In this document: piece after piece, positions 1 through 9,325 of the stretch
Numbering within the stretch: position 1 is the stretch's first letter
How the letters are laid out: every line of letters begins with the position of its first letter
Source of the DNA: Bacteroidia bacterium
GTDB taxonomy: Bacteria > Bacteroidota > Bacteroidia > UKL13-3
Length of the DNA stretch: 64,000 bases
Direction: 5' to 3'
Assembly: GCA_023151275.1 (NCBI GenBank)
Contig: JAKLJI010000001.1
Location: 63,813 to 127,812, forward strand
Made by a program: the position numbers and the translations under genes
Notes under the pieces: generated by a model
Told to the model about the DNA's origin: nothing
The model's database searches: none
What the model saw: the letters and a program-made list of their open reading frames with translations, nothing else

Positions 1-1017
1 TTGAGCCTTCAACTCCAATTTCTGACCACCTTTTGTAATGAGATTCATGCCTTCAGATTTATCAGTAAGGAAGCCAATAACCGTAAAATCAGGATGATTC
101 TCAATTTTCGGATAATCTTCCTGCTTGATGGTCATAAGTAATTCGTAATCTTCACCTCCGCTTAAAGCAACAACAGAGGGGTCTAGTTCCAATTCGCGCG
201 CAAAATTATAGGTGGTTGGGTCTACTGGAATTTTATCTTCATAGACACTTATTCCCAATCCGGAAGCTTTGGCCAAATGAAAACATTCCGAAGAAAGACC
301 ATCACTAATATCCATCATACTTGTAGGAACCACACCCAAATTCTCCAATATCGGAATAATGTCTTTTCTAGCCTCAGGCTTCAACTGCCTTTCAAGGATA
401 TAATCATAACCCGCTAAATCCGGTTGATGTTGCGGATTATTGAGAAAAACGCGCTTCTCACGTTCAAGCAATTGAAATCCACAATAAGCTGCACCTAAAT
501 CACCAGTTACAACTAAAAGCTCCAAGGGCTTTGCTCCAGACCTATAAACAATTCGTTCTTTTTCAACCTCCCCAATTGCGGTTACACTTATTACTAATCC
601 TTGTTTGGAGGCAGATGTGTCACCTCCTACCAAGTCAACACCATACCTATCGCAGGCCATTTTTATACCCGCATATAGTTCTTCAATGGCCTCCAGTGAG
701 AACTTGCTTGAAACACCAATTGAAACCGTAATTTGTTTTGGGTTTCCATTCATGGCATAAATATCACTCAGATTTACAACTACTGCCTTGTATCCCAAAT
801 GTTTAAGCGGGAAGTAGCTCATGTCAAAATGAACGCCTTCAAGCAAAAGGTCGGTAGAAATAAGTGTAATCTTTCCATCAGGACCAGGAATTGCAGCTGC
901 ATCATCCCCTATTCCCTTGATGGTATTCTGAGAGATAGAAAAACCCGAACTTAGGTGCTCAATGAGGCCAAATTCTCCTAAAGAACTTAATTCTGTGCGA
1001 CTTGCATTTTCAAACAT
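1..1017 (-). CDS. thiL: Thiamine-monophosphate kinase ThiL (C-terminus cut by window edge)
   Basis: ThiL uses ATP to phosphorylate thiamine monophosphate to thiamine diphosphate, the last step of cofactor synthesis, in the cytoplasm. The reading frame starts at the ATG at 1017 and stays open through position 1, giving 339 codons, so only a short C-terminal end should be missing. Recognisable family motifs are GIGDDAAA near residue 36, the STDLLLEGVHFD segment that binds metal and substrate, VVGGDTS-like VDLVGGDTSA around residue 120, and MMDISDGLS and SGGEDYELL further on. It lies 27 bp downstream of a small lipoprotein gene on the same strand but has its own TAnnTTTG box immediately upstream. 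The thiamine diphosphate it makes is needed by the E1 dehydrogenase encoded at 53926. Identification is firm. Confidence 0.95.
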   Translation of the reverse strand, partial: MFENASRTELSSLGEFGLIEHLSSGFSISQNTIKGIGDDAAAIPGPDGKITLISTDLLLEGVHFDMSYFPLKHLGYKAVVVNLSDIYAMNGNPKQITVSIGVSSKFSLEAIEELYAGIKMACDRYGVDLVGGDTSASKQGLVISVTAIGEVEKERIVYRSGAKPLELLVVTGDLGAAYCGFQLLEREKRVFLNNPQHQPDLAGYDYILERQLKPEARKDIIPILENLGVVPTSMMDISDGLSSECFHLAKASGLGISVYEDKIPVDPTTYNFARELELDPSVVALSGGEDYELLMTIKQEDYPKIENHPDFTVIGFLTDKSEGMNLITKGGQKLELKAQ

Positions 1018-1021
1018 CCTG

Positions 1022-1029
1022 CAAAGATA
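1022..1029 (-). promoter_or_regulatory. Bacteroidota -7 promoter box for thiL
   Basis: On the minus strand this reads TATCTTTG, a perfect match to the Bacteroidota consensus TAnnTTTG. Only four bases separate it from the thiL ATG at 1017, so the transcript would be leaderless or nearly so. No clear TTG -33 element is visible. Confidence 0.6.
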
Positions 1030-1044
1030 GTAAAGCAGCGACTT

Positions 1045-1479
1045 TTAATTGCCTAATCTATCTTCAAGAATTTGAGTCAACAACAAATCCAATTTTTGAA
1101 TTTCACGAGGTAGCTCCTCAGAACCCTTTTTCCATTTCCATTCCTGAACGAGTGTATTGTTTCTTCGTATACGAACAAAAAGGGTTTCTTCTGAAATCTG
1201 GTACAAACCGCTATTGCCAGACTTCAGCTGGCCAACGGTAGAATAAATAAAATCAGCATCCTTTTGGTTAATTCTCCGACCAGCCAAAAACCGGTTTTGA
1301 ACGATATCCTTTTGAAAAAGCTGTCCATTATCAGCAAGAATAAATGCATTTGAGGCTCCAGTTTTTGAATTAAGGTATCCAAACTCGATATGTTCGGAGG
1401 GAATTGAATTTTGCTGATAAACAACCTGCTTACACGAATAAATTGTAAACAGGATAAATAAATAACTCAGGAGGCGCAT
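1045..1479 (-). CDS. Small putative lipoprotein of unknown function
   Basis: I do not recognise a family. The 144-residue product starts at the ATG at 1479; a TTG three codons upstream is also open. The N-terminus MRLLSYLFILFTIYSC is a typical lipoprotein signal, with the lipobox cysteine at residue 16, so the mature protein is probably anchored to a membrane facing the periplasm or the surface. The rest is a small soluble domain of mixed strands and helices with no cysteines that suggest a metal site, ending in a charged helix. It sits between a strong terminator upstream (1506-1544) and thiL downstream, so it is probably transcribed alone or with thiL. Function is unknown. Confidence 0.7.
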   Translation of the reverse strand: MRLLSYLFILFTIYSCKQVVYQQNSIPSEHIEFGYLNSKTGASNAFILADNGQLFQKDIVQNRFLAGRRINQKDADFIYSTVGQLKSGNSGLYQISEETLFVRIRRNNTLVQEWKWKKGSEELPREIQKLDLLLTQILEDRLGN

Positions 1480-1505
1480 GCGTGACAAGTTACAAGATTC
1501 ATACC

Positions 1506-1544
1506 AAAAAAATAGCCCCGATGAAATTCACCGGGGCTATTTTT
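1506..1544 (-). terminator. Rho-independent terminator after the giant PKD gene
   Basis: A 13-bp stem with core GCCCCG / CGGGGC is capped by a TGAA/TTCA extension across one A-C mismatch. It is flanked by A/T runs, with a run of seven T on the minus strand. It lies just past the stop of the 1556-7684 gene. The near-symmetry means it could also act on the other strand. Confidence 0.85.
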
Positions 1545-1555
1545 GGCAAGTTATT

Positions 1556-4500
1556 TTACTTACGAATCAGGGTAATTGAACCTCTTAAGGTTTTCTCTTC
1601 CTGACCGCGCAGTTTATACTTCAGTGTATAGTAGTAAGTTCCTTCCGGACATTCTGTACCGCTGTTGTTTACTTTACCGTTCCATGGGTTTTGAGGGTTG
1701 GTAGATTCGAATACCAAACCACCCCAACGGTTGTAAATCTTCAGATCGAATACTTCTTCACCTTTGATTTCAATCTTGAATACATCATTCTTACCGTCTT
1801 CATTTGGTGTGAATACGTTAGGAATTTTGAAATCAGTTTGGAATGCATTACCTACCTCCTTACAAGCTGAGTCTACGCAGGCATCAGGGTCAGCAGTAAA
1901 TGCCCAAACGCAAACTGTAAACATACCGGTATCATTTCCAAAGTTAAGTTCACCAAGATTGAAGTTTGGATCACCATTTCCATTAACCTCAACTTCTTTG
2001 AAGATACTTCCATCTTTATTGCGGAATACCTTCCAAACATAACGAACAGCTTCAGAACTATCGGAGAGGTTCTTCACCATAAATCTTGGCAACTCCAGCG
2101 TATCAACACTCAAATCTGCCTTTGAAAGCTGCGCTCGCATGGTGATGGTATCCTTGTATTCGCAAGGAGCAGCATCACGCATAAAGCGGGTTGAATGAAG
2201 AACTATGTGGTAAACACCTTTAGATGTGAAATAGTAGTTAAACAAGGTATCCTGAGGCAAGTTTGTTTTGAACAAGGTATCAATTACCGCACTATAACCT
2301 GAATTGTAATTGTACACTCTGAATTTGGTAATGGTATCCAAATCAGAACGGTTATGCAACACAAACGGATCACCAACGCAGACAGTGGTATCATCAGTAA
2401 AGATTCCCACCTTATACGGGTTCTTAACAGTAATTCGCAGAGGTCGCTCAGCACCACCCACGGTATCCGGGATGATGATTGGAGGACAAACTGCATTACC
2501 TGGTTGAGTTGCATCAAAACCAATTGCACTTACATAATAGGTACCTTCTTGGGTGTATGTAAATGTAATAGTATCAGGATTGTTCAAAGACAATTTTGGT
2601 GGCTCAAATGGAATACCTGAACTAACCAGAGTTGACTTAGTTGCACTCAATCCCAAAGAATCATCCGGATAGCTTAAGATGCGCAAGGTATAAGGAACAC
2701 AACCGATGGTATCATCAAGTAGTTTAATGCGAGGTCTTGGACCGGCAATGAAGATATTTTGAGTTGTGGTATCAAAACAACCTTGTTCTGTTTCAGTAAC
2801 CAATCGAACAGCATACCATCCATTTCGGCGATAGTCATAAATTGGATTAATCTGGATTGAACGGTAGTCGTCTTTTCCATAACCATAATCACCAAACCAC
2901 CATCTTCTTTCCTTGAATCTATCGCAAGAGAAACCATAAGCCTGGAAGCACCAATCATCAATGAATGAATTGTCATTGAACTTAACGGTATCCGAGCACA
3001 GGAAGATTCCCTTGCTGGTGTACTGAGCATTTGGTTTAATCACATTCACAAACTGGAAGCAAGTATCCCAATAACCCATACTGTCTCTGGTAATCATCGA
3101 CACTTTGAAACGTCCTGGATCGTTGAATTTGAAGCTTACGTTTTTACCGTGTTTATCAATTACACCATCTGATTGGAAGTCCCAATAGATGCGTTCATAA
3201 TAATAGGTATCGAGTTTGTTACAGAGTACGGCACTAATTGGACCTTGAACCACAGGAGTTGCAACCCAACCCACAGGACAGGTTCCGGAAGGAATAATAA
3301 AGTACTTGGTTGGGTTCGGATATACTTTAATGGTATCAACCGGATAACCTCTCATGGCAATGCCGTGGTAATCGATATTGATGTAAGGCTCTTCACCAAC
3401 TTGCAATGGACGGAACGGATTGTAGATTCCATTTGATTTTGGATACCAGTAACGGATTGAATCAATGAAGTTAACCTGTTCGCCTATACAGAAGGTGGTA
3501 TCGTATTTACCCGACATATCCCGGATGAGGAAGGTATCAATTACACCAATTACAATCTGACGAACTGCAACGTTATTACAGTTAGTTGTAGTGGTCATAA
3601 TGTGTGTGATTGGGGTGATATCATTTCTTCTAACTACCATACCATTACCGGCTACATCTGCCATTTCCCAAGAGGATTTGGTATAGGTATGTGGAACCGG
3701 TTCAATCAAGAAGGCAGAGTCGATACGAATATTCACGCGGGTAATTTGCCATGGTGCCAAGGCACGAAGTGGGTCATCGCAACGCCAGATTGTATCGTAG
3801 CGGGTGCTATCCATTACACGGATACCTACAGGAATATTAGTAACACTTAATACTGTCCACGGGAATGTTGCAGAACTGAATTCGTAACGAACACGGGCAA
3901 TTGGCCAAGTGTTTTTATCGTAACGAAGTGTATCATAAATTCCTGGCTGATTTTTTCGCTCTACCGCTACGAAGGTATCTACATTGTTGGTGTAGAATGA
4001 GTCAACGGTGATAATTCCATCACCCCAATCCCAAGCATCCGATTTTACGAAATCTTGTTTCTGAGTGTTGGTATTTGCAAAAATGCGGTTTGTCTTTTCA
4101 GGATATGCAGGATAGAAAGACTTTCCATGCAAGTAACTGAATGGTTCACGGTAGTTTGGATTCTCAACGTAAACCAAATTGTTACCAGGACCAGTTACCG
4201 GATAGAATTTCGCAGTATCAAAATTGGTGTAGGTAAAGTTTGCATCCAGGGTAATGAAGTGGAAGAATCTGTGGTACCAGATGGTATCAGAAATACAGCC
4301 CGGCAAATTTGAAGTTGGACTTGCATAACCATTACCAGTAATAACACCTACAGTTACGTAACCACTTGGGTCTTTTGGAAGGTTTGAGTATTGAACCGGA
4401 GTATTTCCTGGAACGTAGTGCGTAACGTTACGAGCTCCGTTAGGGCTCTGCCAGATTAACATTGGGTTCCAGTTTGGACCATTGTAGAAGGCTGGCATAT

Positions 4501-7500
4501 TGTAACCACCAGGAGTAGTTGTAGTTCCTGTTAGCGGAGAAGTACCGCTGAAGTCAACAAACGCATCAAGCATACAGGCGGTACGTTGACCATTCCAGAA
4601 AGGAACCGGGTCATGACGGTCTGCAAATGAATCGTAGTTAATTAACAAGAAAGTACGTGATGCGCAAGTAGGAGCCAAACCTGGAGAACCAGCTGAGTTA
4701 TCGAATACAAAGGTTGGATTACCTCCACCTGATGAACGAAGACCAGGACATTCGCTACCGTCTTTACCAAGACCCAAAGCGTCTGGTTTCATCAATGGAA
4801 GCTGCACGGTAGAAACTCCACCGCAATCCCATTCATCCACATATCCATAATCTTCAGGAATTGTAACCGAGCGAATTGCTGAGTCTCCAACCATTCCTTC
4901 TGTAATAACCGGAATTGAATCAGGTCCGCGGAAGAACATTTTATTGTTGATGATGTTCACACCCACTTTATACACAGCGGTATTCATCAAAATACCTTTG
5001 TGGTACTCAGGAATGGTGATGGTTTGATCAGACTTACGCATGTAATACTTCACAAACTTGTATTTCACATAATCATCCGACTCATTGTTCACTGAGTCTC
5101 TCATTGTTAAACGTACCGTGAAACACTGTTGAATGCGTCTATCAAAGAAGTATTCATAAACTGTTTTATTGGTTCCAGGAATGATATCACTTCCTCTGTA
5201 CCTACGGCGTGTACCGTCAGGCATATTGGACAAAGCCGGAGTCACAAATCCTGTAGGAGTTACTTGTGAGCCAGAAGGAATCACGGTTTGATAAAATCCC
5301 TTCAAGTTGGCAATTGGGTCAGGAATGTCATTATTAACAGTAATCTGGGTTTCAGGATCTAAATCCTGTGGCCACATATCCATGGTATCAATACGAGCCT
5401 GAGCAGGACCACTTGAATAGATTGGTTTGTTCCAAAGGAAGGTATCCATTGGATGAACCAATCTTTTACCATTTGGATTACCCGGATTCCAAGTTACCAA
5501 GGCTGGATCTTTTGTCCATTTTGAGGTATCAAATGGAGGGAAATCGTGACCAAATTTGTGCCAACGTAAAATGGTATTCCAGTTTTCGTACCCGTGAATT
5601 GGCAAACTGTCGAATGAGAATTTACAGTTTACACGACCAGGATAGTTTTGACCATTAGCCCAGAACAAACCTTCAGTTCTGTTGTATTGGTCCTGAGCAG
5701 TAGTGTATGGAGGGCCTCCAAGCATTGCAGCCGGTACGGAGTATGAAGTACATGCAGGAGCATAGTCATCTCCAAAATCCCATTTCTTGTAGAGGTGATT
5801 TGATTGATAAATGCTAGAAGCATTTACAAAGTCAACCGGAAAATCAGGACCACACTGGTTTTTGAGGAACTTGTTGATTACAATTGGAACCGGAGGTGCT
5901 TCAATTGAAACGGCCGGACCAAGAATATTCACGCCATAACCAAAAAGTTGTGGTCTTGTTACTGTTTTACTAGCAACAGCAGGGTTGTCCTGGAAAAGAT
6001 CCCAATAGGCAACAATACTATCCCTATCCGGACGCATCCAACGGTATTTTGGAAGATTTCCACCTGAATAGTTCAAGAAAACCTGAGGCTGACCAACACC
6101 ATCACTAATTGCAAATTCATCCGGGTTGGTATAAATCAATAAGTAGTTTTTGCTCAACTGGATACCCGCAACACCACCCAAATCTGTGAATTGGATATAA
6201 TGTCCAACCTGAAGATTGTGGTTTGGAGAAATTAAGGTTCCCATGGCATTGTTGATACCGGTAGAAGCAACTTCTGGACCAGGCACGTCCGGAATAAAGC
6301 GGTGAAGCGAAATATTATCCGGAGTTGGAACACCAGGACGTGGGGCGAATAGATAACCATTGATGGTATTCAATCTTGGGTTAGGGGTAGGCGGAGCCAT
6401 ATTGTACCTAACAACATCACTCACCGTATCAATACGCGACCAGAAGTTTACTGTTTTAACAGGTTTACCCGGACAGAAAACGCTTAGCGTTGGGAAAAAC
6501 TGACCTAAACCTTTATAGGTATAGCAAGGTGCTTTTTCGTTTAAGAATTTATCTGAGCCTGGAGGATTTGCATTCGGGTCTGCAAAGTCCCAAAGCAATT
6601 GAATTTGGGTATTAACACCTTCAAGTGGATACATATTATATAAGCAAACACCTGCAGCGTTCTGATTCATCATACAAACTGAGTCTGCAATAGAGTCATT
6701 TTGCATGGTTCTTCTTGAACGGATATCGTACAATACTATAATGTTCTCTGGAAGTTGCTCTCCACTCAAATTGTAATCAAAGCTATCAATACAATTGAAT
6801 GATTTGTGCTTAATGGTAAGCTTTGGTGCGAAAACACCACCTTTAATGTAGTTGTGCGTAAATGAATTCCAGTATGCGATATCGGCAGGTACCGGAGGGT
6901 TGCGGGATTGATAGATTGTTCCATCACCAAAATCCCAACGGAACCAACCTACGTTACCAATGGCAACTGAACTTTGGTTAACAAAGATATAAGGGGTGGT
7001 ATCGCAACGTGGAACGCCACTAACGCGGAATTTAGCGCCTAGGTCGGGAGCTACGTAAATGAATTTTTGCTGACTATTTTGACAACCCAATTGGTCTGTA
7101 ACACGGAGCGTAACTGAGTTACGACGACCAGCAATTGGGTACACGTGGTTGATGGTGTTTGAGCCAGGCGTAACCATGTTTTCCTCACTACCATCACCCC
7201 AAACCCAATAGCGGCCTGCAATTGGATTGGAAGGCTGCGGAGCTTGGATAGACTGATCTTGGAAAATGTAGTTGTTTCCTTTAAAACACTGAGAGTCGAA
7301 ACTGGTAAGTACCCAGTTTACCACAGGACGCGCATACACGGTATCCCAGTACTCGGTGAAAAGGTCTGCACGGTTGTTAAACTTTACAGTTACCTGAACT
7401 TTGTAAGCTCCGGGAGCAGCATAGTTGTGGGTGTAGTAATTCCCAACCGGATTGCCTGAAGTGAGGGAAATTTTTGTTCCATCACCCAAGTCGAGGTCAT

Positions 7501-7684
7501 AGCTTTTCACATCTGCACGGTTGGCACCATTCAAATTAATTGTCATGTCAACAGTACCGGTGGTACCATTAAAACAAATAATTTTTGGTGCTGGATCAAC
7601 CGAAACACTCTGTGCAAAAGCTGATGCCGAAAAGAGCCCGATGGCCATTATCAGCATGAGTCGATTGAATAGAGATTTGATCAT
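1556..7684 (-). CDS. Giant T9SS-exported PKD-domain surface protein with CHU_C C-terminal domain
   Basis: The product is about 2,042 residues and is predicted to be secreted and displayed on the cell surface. The preferred start is the ATG at 7684, which gives a compact signal peptide ending ...SASAFAQ; an in-frame ATG at 7750 would add 22 lysine-rich residues. At least three PKD-like folds occur near the N-terminus, marked by LDLGDGT, WVWGDGS and WDFGDGT, and more follow (WDFGDDY, WDWGDG, WWFGDYG) across the length. The C-terminal ~90 residues form a gliding-motility CHU_C (type B T9SS) domain: VFTPNEDGKNDVFKI, then IYNRWGGLVFES, then GTYYYTLKY. No catalytic motif was seen, so an adhesin or structural role is likely. 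It is the last gene of the operon with the anti-sigma-like gene (7753) and the ECF sigma gene (8630), and ends at a strong terminator. Family and export route are firm; ligand is unknown. Confidence 0.9.
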   Translation of the reverse strand: MIKSLFNRLMLIMAIGLFSASAFAQSVSVDPAPKIICFNGTTGTVDMTINLNGANRADVKSYDLDLGDGTKISLTSGNPVGNYYTHNYAAPGAYKVQVTVKFNNRADLFTEYWDTVYARPVVNWVLTSFDSQCFKGNNYIFQDQSIQAPQPSNPIAGRYWVWGDGSEENMVTPGSNTINHVYPIAGRRNSVTLRVTDQLGCQNSQQKFIYVAPDLGAKFRVSGVPRCDTTPYIFVNQSSVAIGNVGWFRWDFGDGTIYQSRNPPVPADIAYWNSFTHNYIKGGVFAPKLTIKHKSFNCIDSFDYNLSGEQLPENIIVLYDIRSRRTMQNDSIADSVCMMNQNAAGVCLYNMYPLEGVNTQIQLLWDFADPNANPPGSDKFLNEKAPCYTYKGLGQFFPTLSVFCPGKPVKTVNFWSRIDTVSDVVRYNMAPPTPNPRLNTINGYLFAPRPGVPTPDNISLHRFIPDVPGPEVASTGINNAMGTLISPNHNLQVGHYIQFTDLGGVAGIQLSKNYLLIYTNPDEFAISDGVGQPQVFLNYSGGNLPKYRWMRPDRDSIVAYWDLFQDNPAVASKTVTRPQLFGYGVNILGPAVSIEAPPVPIVINKFLKNQCGPDFPVDFVNASSIYQSNHLYKKWDFGDDYAPACTSYSVPAAMLGGPPYTTAQDQYNRTEGLFWANGQNYPGRVNCKFSFDSLPIHGYENWNTILRWHKFGHDFPPFDTSKWTKDPALVTWNPGNPNGKRLVHPMDTFLWNKPIYSSGPAQARIDTMDMWPQDLDPETQITVNNDIPDPIANLKGFYQTVIPSGSQVTPTGFVTPALSNMPDGTRRRYRGSDIIPGTNKTVYEYFFDRRIQQCFTVRLTMRDSVNNESDDYVKYKFVKYYMRKSDQTITIPEYHKGILMNTAVYKVGVNIINNKMFFRGPDSIPVITEGMVGDSAIRSVTIPEDYGYVDEWDCGGVSTVQLPLMKPDALGLGKDGSECPGLRSSGGGNPTFVFDNSAGSPGLAPTCASRTFLLINYDSFADRHDPVPFWNGQRTACMLDAFVDFSGTSPLTGTTTTPGGYNMPAFYNGPNWNPMLIWQSPNGARNVTHYVPGNTPVQYSNLPKDPSGYVTVGVITGNGYASPTSNLPGCISDTIWYHRFFHFITLDANFTYTNFDTAKFYPVTGPGNNLVYVENPNYREPFSYLHGKSFYPAYPEKTNRIFANTNTQKQDFVKSDAWDWGDGIITVDSFYTNNVDTFVAVERKNQPGIYDTLRYDKNTWPIARVRYEFSSATFPWTVLSVTNIPVGIRVMDSTRYDTIWRCDDPLRALAPWQITRVNIRIDSAFLIEPVPHTYTKSSWEMADVAGNGMVVRRNDITPITHIMTTTTNCNNVAVRQIVIGVIDTFLIRDMSGKYDTTFCIGEQVNFIDSIRYWYPKSNGIYNPFRPLQVGEEPYINIDYHGIAMRGYPVDTIKVYPNPTKYFIIPSGTCPVGWVATPVVQGPISAVLCNKLDTYYYERIYWDFQSDGVIDKHGKNVSFKFNDPGRFKVSMITRDSMGYWDTCFQFVNVIKPNAQYTSKGIFLCSDTVKFNDNSFIDDWCFQAYGFSCDRFKERRWWFGDYGYGKDDYRSIQINPIYDYRRNGWYAVRLVTETEQGCFDTTTQNIFIAGPRPRIKLLDDTIGCVPYTLRILSYPDDSLGLSATKSTLVSSGIPFEPPKLSLNNPDTITFTYTQEGTYYVSAIGFDATQPGNAVCPPIIIPDTVGGAERPLRITVKNPYKVGIFTDDTTVCVGDPFVLHNRSDLDTITKFRVYNYNSGYSAVIDTLFKTNLPQDTLFNYYFTSKGVYHIVLHSTRFMRDAAPCEYKDTITMRAQLSKADLSVDTLELPRFMVKNLSDSSEAVRYVWKVFRNKDGSIFKEVEVNGNGDPNFNLGELNFGNDTGMFTVCVWAFTADPDACVDSACKEVGNAFQTDFKIPNVFTPNEDGKNDVFKIEIKGEEVFDLKIYNRWGGLVFESTNPQNPWNGKVNNSGTECPEGTYYYTLKYKLRGQEEKTLRGSITLIRK

Positions 7685-7752
7685 ATAGATTGGTTTAGTA
7701 TAGTTCTTGTTCAATTTTGCTAACATACGCTTATTCTCCAATATTTTCAAAC

Positions 7753-8640
7753 TTAGCGGGCAAGGAAAATTAGTCCGGTTTGTGATCGAACTTTTTCAAA
7801 TCCTTTCACCTGATAATCAAGAATAAATCGATAATTACCCGTTTCTGCCGGTATTCCAGATTGCCCAATTTGACCTTTCCAGAACTGGTTAGGCTTGTCG
7901 GTTTCAAACACCAACTGCCCTTTCAAACTGAAAATTCGAATTCTAAAGAAGCTGAGCGGAGGCATTTCAAGCACGAGTTCATCGTTCACTCCATCTCCAT
8001 CCGGAGAGAAGGCTGTATGAATTATCGGCTTTGGTTCATCAAACTGTCCACCTGATTGATTTTCGGATCCCTCCTCTTCCTTTGTATCCTCAGGCTCTTT
8101 TTCTACCTGGTTCTTGGAAGTGTTGAGGATTGGCTCTGGCTTTTTTGTTTGAATTTCATCATGAATACCAGCAGCACCTCCGTTTTCTGGCTTAGCTGAT
8201 TTACCTAAATCTGGCTCAGGATTGGTGGAGTTCAAAGAAACAAGCCCTGTTTTTGTTGAAGAAGAACTCTTTTTTACATAAGTTCTTGCCGGTTCTGTTG
8301 GTTCAGCTGTAGATTTTGATTCAGAACGACTCTCGGTTTCCGGGATTAACACCTCTTCTGTTTTAAGAGGCTGGTTGTTCTCCTTTTCTATTGGAGTTGA
8401 ATCTGAAAAATACGTAACAAGTGCAAAAGAGGTAATTCCAATTCCTAGGAGTGCGGCAGTAATTTTAGCAAAAGGTAACAATACGGAATTAGTAACTGCA
8501 GTGCCCGCCGCGGTTGATGCTGCCGGAGCAGAAGCGGAAATTCCCTTCGAGATCGCCAACCAGGCATCAGGTGGTGCATCCACCTCCCAATTTCCCAGAT
8601 TTTCCTTCAGGAAAGAATCAATATGTTCTTTATCTGCCAC
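7753..8640 (-). CDS. Membrane protein with anti-sigma-like N-terminus and CHU_C-type C-terminal domain
   Basis: The 295-residue product has three parts. Residues 1-50 are a cytoplasmic segment with the PPDAWLAI motif seen in N-termini of Bacteroidota anti-sigma-like proteins. One membrane helix spans about 53-78 (ITAALLGIGITSFALV). A long Glu/Lys/Ser/Thr/Pro-rich linker leads to a C-terminal CHU_C-like domain from about residue 205 (TAFSPDGDGVNDELV, then IFSLKGQLVFET). It has no N-terminal signal peptide, so the CHU_C part would sit in the periplasm on a tethered stalk and need not be T9SS cargo. It starts at a GTG that overlaps the sigma gene's end by 11 bp, which is typical of sigma/anti-sigma pairs. 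The giant PKD gene follows. The anti-sigma role is inferred from context and N-terminus; the topology and CHU_C domain are visible. Confidence 0.75.
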   Translation of the reverse strand: MADKEHIDSFLKENLGNWEVDAPPDAWLAISKGISASAPAASTAAGTAVTNSVLLPFAKITAALLGIGITSFALVTYFSDSTPIEKENNQPLKTEEVLIPETESRSESKSTAEPTEPARTYVKKSSSSTKTGLVSLNSTNPEPDLGKSAKPENGGAAGIHDEIQTKKPEPILNTSKNQVEKEPEDTKEEEGSENQSGGQFDEPKPIIHTAFSPDGDGVNDELVLEMPPLSFFRIRIFSLKGQLVFETDKPNQFWKGQIGQSGIPAETGNYRFILDYQVKGFEKVRSQTGLIFLAR

Positions 8641-9184
8641 CTTGTTTTATGTTATTACGTTTTGCATAAGCCTGAGCAAAAAGGGAACGTGCCCGGGAAA
8701 GTTGAGATTTGGAGGTGCCTTCACTAATGCCTAGCATTTCGGCTATTTCAGCATGGTTATAGCCTTCAATAGCATACAAATTAAGCACTGTTCTATAGCC
8801 AGGTGCCAATTGATTGAGGAGCTCAAAAATTTCTTTCTGGCTAATCTTTTCAAGCACAAAACCATCAACAGGATTATCGTTTGCCATTTCAACATCACTT
8901 TGCTCCTGATAAACCTTATTAACCCGGTAATGCTCAAGAGCTGTGTTGATAAACACCCTTTTCATCCAACCTTCCAAAGAACCTTTCCCACTGAATTGAT
9001 TCAGGCGGGTAAACACTTTAATGAATCCTTCCTGTAAGACATCCATAGCATCTTCATGGGTATTGCAGTAGCGGAGACAGACAGCAAACATTGTACGGCT
9101 AAAAAAATCGTACAAAGCTTTTTGGGCTTTGGCTTCATTTCTTAAACAGGCTTGTACAATTTCTTCATCTATCTGTTTATTCAC
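8630..9184 (-). CDS. ECF-family RNA polymerase sigma factor
   Basis: This 184-residue protein has the two-domain layout of group 4 (ECF) sigma factors. Region 2 covers about residues 20-90 and includes ALYDFFSRTMFAVCLRY, DAMDVLQEGFIKVF and the GWMKRVFINTA segment. Region 4 covers about 118-170 (LAPGYRTVLNLYAIEGYNH, AEIAEMLGISEGTSKS), the -35-binding helix-turn-helix. Start is a GTG at 9184; no in-frame ATG lies nearby before region 2. It overlaps the anti-sigma-like gene by 11 bp, so the two are translationally coupled. It probably directs genes for envelope or surface functions, perhaps including its own operon, when released by the membrane partner. The family call is secure; the regulon is unknown. 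Confidence 0.92.
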   Translation of the reverse strand: MNKQIDEEIVQACLRNEAKAQKALYDFFSRTMFAVCLRYCNTHEDAMDVLQEGFIKVFTRLNQFSGKGSLEGWMKRVFINTALEHYRVNKVYQEQSDVEMANDNPVDGFVLEKISQKEIFELLNQLAPGYRTVLNLYAIEGYNHAEIAEMLGISEGTSKSQLSRARSLFAQAYAKRNNIKQGGR

Positions 9185-9304
9185 TTTTATTGTGCTTGAT
9201 TACTTAGACGGAACAGGTTTGGCAAGGGTTGCAAGTTGTTTCTTTTTTTTCTTAATATTCGCTAAACACCTGAAATTGCAGGGCTTGAAACCGATAAAAA
9301 TCTC

Positions 9305-9312
9305 TAATTTAG
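9305..9312 (+). promoter_or_regulatory. Probable promoter for the 9326 surface-protein gene
   Basis: TAATTTAG matches TAnnTTTG with one mismatch and is preceded by TTG at 9285-9287 with a 17-base spacer, close to Bacteroidota -33/-7 spacing. The ATG follows 13 bases later. Confidence 0.5.
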
Positions 9313-9325
9313 CCTGAAATTGACC

